Origin: Zizania palustris
Lineage: Eukaryota > Streptophyta > Magnoliopsida > Poales > Poaceae
NCBI GenBank assembly: GCA_019279435.1
Contig: JAAALK010000082.1
Location: 20,179,116 to 20,243,115, forward strand
Direction: 5' to 3'
Length of the DNA: 64,000 nucleotides
The position numbers and the translations under genes are program-made. Position 1 is the stretch's first letter. Every line of letters starts with the position of its first letter. Below are positions 63,247 to 64,000 of the stretch, piece by piece. The notes below the pieces were generated by a model, which saw nothing but the letters and a program-made list of their open reading frames with translations, was not told where the DNA came from and made no database searches.

Positions 63247-64000
63247 TGAGGAGCCATGTTGAAGATCATGGTCCTCACGGCTCTAGAAATGATGAGTGAT
63301 TGTCAACAGAAGTCAACAGAGAGAGGAGATGAAGAGGAGTCGAGACCTGTCATGTCTTGGGTTGCGTGTGACTTAGGTACATGGGCGGCGAGCGACTTCC
63401 GAGCAGAGCGGCTGCGGAGTTGGGCCGTCCCAATCCGGGTACATGGGCCAGGAACGATAGGGGATCCGTTGGTTTGTTGACCGGGTTTGAGCCAGGTAAA
63501 TGGGCGGTGAGCGATTGCCGGGCTGAGGGAGCCGTAGAATCGGGCCGGCCCAATCTGGGTACCCGGTGCGAAGACAGTGGACACTTTGTCGGTTTCAGCG
63601 TAAAACCGACACAACTCTCTAGACCGCCCAACGGAGATCAGATGGTCCTGAAGCGAAGCCGTAGCTGCTACGAAAGCTCCGCATTAGGGCAAGTTACTTT
63701 AGATAGGATTTTACTATTTTTCCTTTTAGACCCACACTCTGTGTTAGTCGAGTCTGTAAAAATCCTAATAGCATTTTAGTCTTTTCTAGTTTATTTCAGC
63801 GTCTATAAAAAACCCTAAGGGTATATTGGGATTTTCCTGGTTTATTGGACTGCCTATAAATAGGGCCCCAATCCCCTAGGGTTTCTTAACTCACTTTAAT
63901 GCAAAAATCAGAGTTCATCACTTTTTGCTACCCTTCTTCCTCCTTGCCTGGTTGGTCCACCGCCATTTTTCCTGGCTTCATTTCTACGCCGCCGCCATCT
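63247..64000 (+). repeat. Sirevirus-type LTR, cut by window end
   Basis: Starts TGAGGAGCCATGTTG like A's LTR. It has decayed copies of the TGACTCAGGTAC/CCCAATCCGGGTAC module (about 63367-63565) and a TATA box at 63855-63863. Downstream sequence resembles the solo LTR more than A. Whether it is a solo LTR or the 5' end of a full element cannot be seen. Confidence 0.9.

Overview
This 64 kb window is plant nuclear DNA made almost wholly of nested LTR retrotransposons. I found no host gene, tRNA, rRNA or CRISPR. Sirevirus-type Ty1/copia, dual-RNase-H Tat-lineage Ty3/gypsy and a CRM-like Ty3/gypsy element, each inserted inside another, suggest a large monocot (probably grass) genome. The host assignment is inference. 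Element names A-H are mine.

Layout, left to right. Element C (Tat-lineage gypsy, minus strand) runs from beyond the left edge to 47117. Element B (Sirevirus copia, plus, 727-40017, target-site duplication GGCTA) is inserted in C. Three elements are inserted in B: A (Sirevirus copia, plus, 889-12310, TSD GAGGG) and E (CRM-like gypsy, minus, 12474-18028, TSD CAACA) both in its 5' LTR, and D (Tat-lineage gypsy, plus, 25174-36850, TSD GTCAC) near the end of its pol. Right of C are an unexplained A-rich kilobase, a ~550-bp tandem duplication, a degraded CRM-like pol (G, plus, ~49200-51880) and an old Tat-like relic (H, minus, ~51885-63246). H is split by a solo Sirevirus LTR (52425-53962, TSD ATATT) and by a gag-pol-less Tat derivative (F, minus, 55998-62965, TSD GGAAT). 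A further Sirevirus LTR starts at 63247 and leaves the window.

Activity. D is the youngest-looking: one mismatch between its two 496-bp LTRs and an uninterrupted 1798-codon gag-pol with protease, RT, RNase H, a second RNase H and integrase. E has 3 mismatches in 910 bp but has lost gag and the RT while keeping one open frame. A, B, C, G and H carry many stops and frameshifts, often CGA-to-TGA or CAG-to-TAG, as expected from decay of methylated DNA.

The most interesting object is the gene on the strand opposite gag-pol in the Tat elements. In D it reads as a five-exon GT-AG spliced gene (35878 to 32235) of 1112 codons with its own TATA box about 145 bp upstream of the ATG. F carries the same five exons with the same intron phases and TATA spacing but has lost gag-pol completely; C preserves exons 4 and 5. 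The protein has a domain resembling the Pfam 'putative gypsy type transposon' family, Ser/Pro/acidic linkers, a long coiled coil and a basic tail. Antisense extra ORFs are known in Tat elements; this spliced architecture, shared promoter and retention without gag-pol deserve follow-up.
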